This document shows positions 63,572-64,000 of a stretch of 64,000 nucleotides of DNA, piece after piece. The position numbers and the translations under genes were made by a program. The stretch covers positions 806,001 through 870,000 of the forward strand of contig JADJAG010000008.1 in assembly GCA_016704325.1 (NCBI GenBank), given 5' to 3'. The notes under the pieces were generated by a model that ran no database searches, had not been told where the DNA came from, and saw nothing but the letters and a program-made list of their open reading frames with translations. The stretch is from Chitinophagaceae bacterium (lineage in GTDB: Bacteria; Bacteroidota; Bacteroidia; Chitinophagales; UBA10324). Numbering within the stretch: the stretch's first letter is position 1; each line of letters starts with the position of its first letter.

Positions 63572-64000
63572 ATGATCCCCCGCATCACCAACATACAGGA
63601 ATACAAATCTTCCTACGAACAAAGCCTTCATGATCCGGATGATTTCTGGGCATCGATAGCGGAAGGGTTTCATTGGAAAAAAAAATGGCATCGCATACAC
63701 TCAGGCGGTTTTGAAAAGGGCGACTATAAATGGTTTGAAGGTGCCAAACTGAATATATCAGAGAATTGTCTTGATGTGCATCTAAAATCATCAGGTGATA
63801 AAATGGCCATTTTGTGGGAACCTAATAATCCTGATGATGCACCGCGCTCTTATACCTATCGTGAACTGCATACTGAAGTTTGCAAGTTCGCTAACGTATT
63901 AAAACAAACAGGAATCAGCAAAGGTGATGTAGTCTGCATTTATCTTCCCATGATACCGGAATTGGTGATTGCCATGCTTGCCTGTGCACGCATCGGTGCC
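63572..64000 (+). CDS. acs: Acetyl-CoA synthetase, 5' part
   Basis: The frame is open from the ATG at 63572 to the end of the window (143 codons). The start is typical for AMP-forming acetyl-CoA synthetase: YEQSLHDPDDFWASIAE, WFEGAKLNISENCLDVHL, KMAILWEPNNPDDAPRSYTYREL, then GDVVCIYLPMIPELVIAMLACARIGA. The enzyme activates acetate to acetyl-CoA through acetyl-AMP; the ATP-binding and catalytic motifs lie beyond the window. Propionyl-CoA synthetase is a less likely alternative. The octamer array directly precedes it, leaving little room for a normal leader. Confidence 0.85.
   Translation, partial: MIPRITNIQEYKSSYEQSLHDPDDFWASIAEGFHWKKKWHRIHSGGFEKGDYKWFEGAKLNISENCLDVHLKSSGDKMAILWEPNNPDDAPRSYTYRELHTEVCKFANVLKQTGISKGDVVCIYLPMIPELVIAMLACARIGA

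Noticed and set aside
63439..63633. 64-codon frame encoding repeated FNHSTIQP
   Set aside because: It is only the translation of the 15-copy octamer array; the real gene acs starts at 63572 in another frame.

Overview
The window reads as a chromosome segment of a gliding-type member of the Bacteroidota, probably near Chitinophagales/Sphingobacteriales. The evidence is a gldG-type gene, eleven proteins with a C-terminal type IX secretion (T9SS) sorting tail, an lpxC-fabZ fusion, a type III glutamine synthetase, a two-component-propeller sensor kinase, and promoters with the Bacteroidetes -7 motif TAnnTTTG. No rRNA, tRNA, CRISPR array or intact insertion sequence was seen. The lineage is inferred from gene content only.

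Layout. 1-2652: 3' end of gldG, a DUF4340 protein and a TerC-type membrane protein in one operon. 2906-9035: small basic protein, gmk, lipoprotein, large PKD-domain T9SS protein, glyS. 9036-14366: candidate small RNA, small protein, lipoprotein, large propeller sensor kinase and its LuxR-type regulator. 14759-17258: DUF3109 protein, DoxX-like protein, polyprenyl diphosphate synthase. 17403-28878: two paralogous T9SS surface proteins, a TonB-dependent receptor and a PhoD-type phosphatase, mixed with a catalytically altered low-molecular-weight phosphatase homologue and other small genes. 29417-31334: T9SS protein and a truncated exported protein. 31807-37146: lipid A genes lpxD, lpxC/fabZ and lpxA, an ABC ATPase and a polytopic membrane protein. 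37174-48064: T9SS proteins including a sulfatase and a tandem pair of SBBP-repeat proteins. 48091-48320: a well-preserved miniature transposon. 48618-51903: HxlR regulator divergent from a three-gene enzyme cluster. 52091-64000: two more T9SS proteins, an AsmA-like protein, glnN, a propeller protein and the 5' end of acs.

Three non-coding signals stand out. First, several intergenic regions carry tandem arrays of a degenerate heptamer (consensus about YTYMNNA) or of an octamer (CATTYAAC type), often just upstream of essential genes. Some lie inside small elements bounded by inverted repeats of the form GGGTG-N5-CAAATTG; one such element is intact, with perfect 21-bp ends and a 9-bp target duplication. 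Second, the TonB receptor and both beta-helix-like T9SS genes have upstream hexamers on an exact 11-bp grid (T at position 2 and A at position 4) at the same distance from the -7 box. This suggests one OmpR/PhoB-type regulator, and the neighbouring phoD suggests phosphate control. Third, palindromic operators sit between hxlR and its divergent target cluster.

Four single-base frame disruptions (near 13600, 20850, 23050 and 23983) break otherwise well-conserved proteins. At least two lie in adenine runs, so assembly or sequencing error is as likely as real gene decay.
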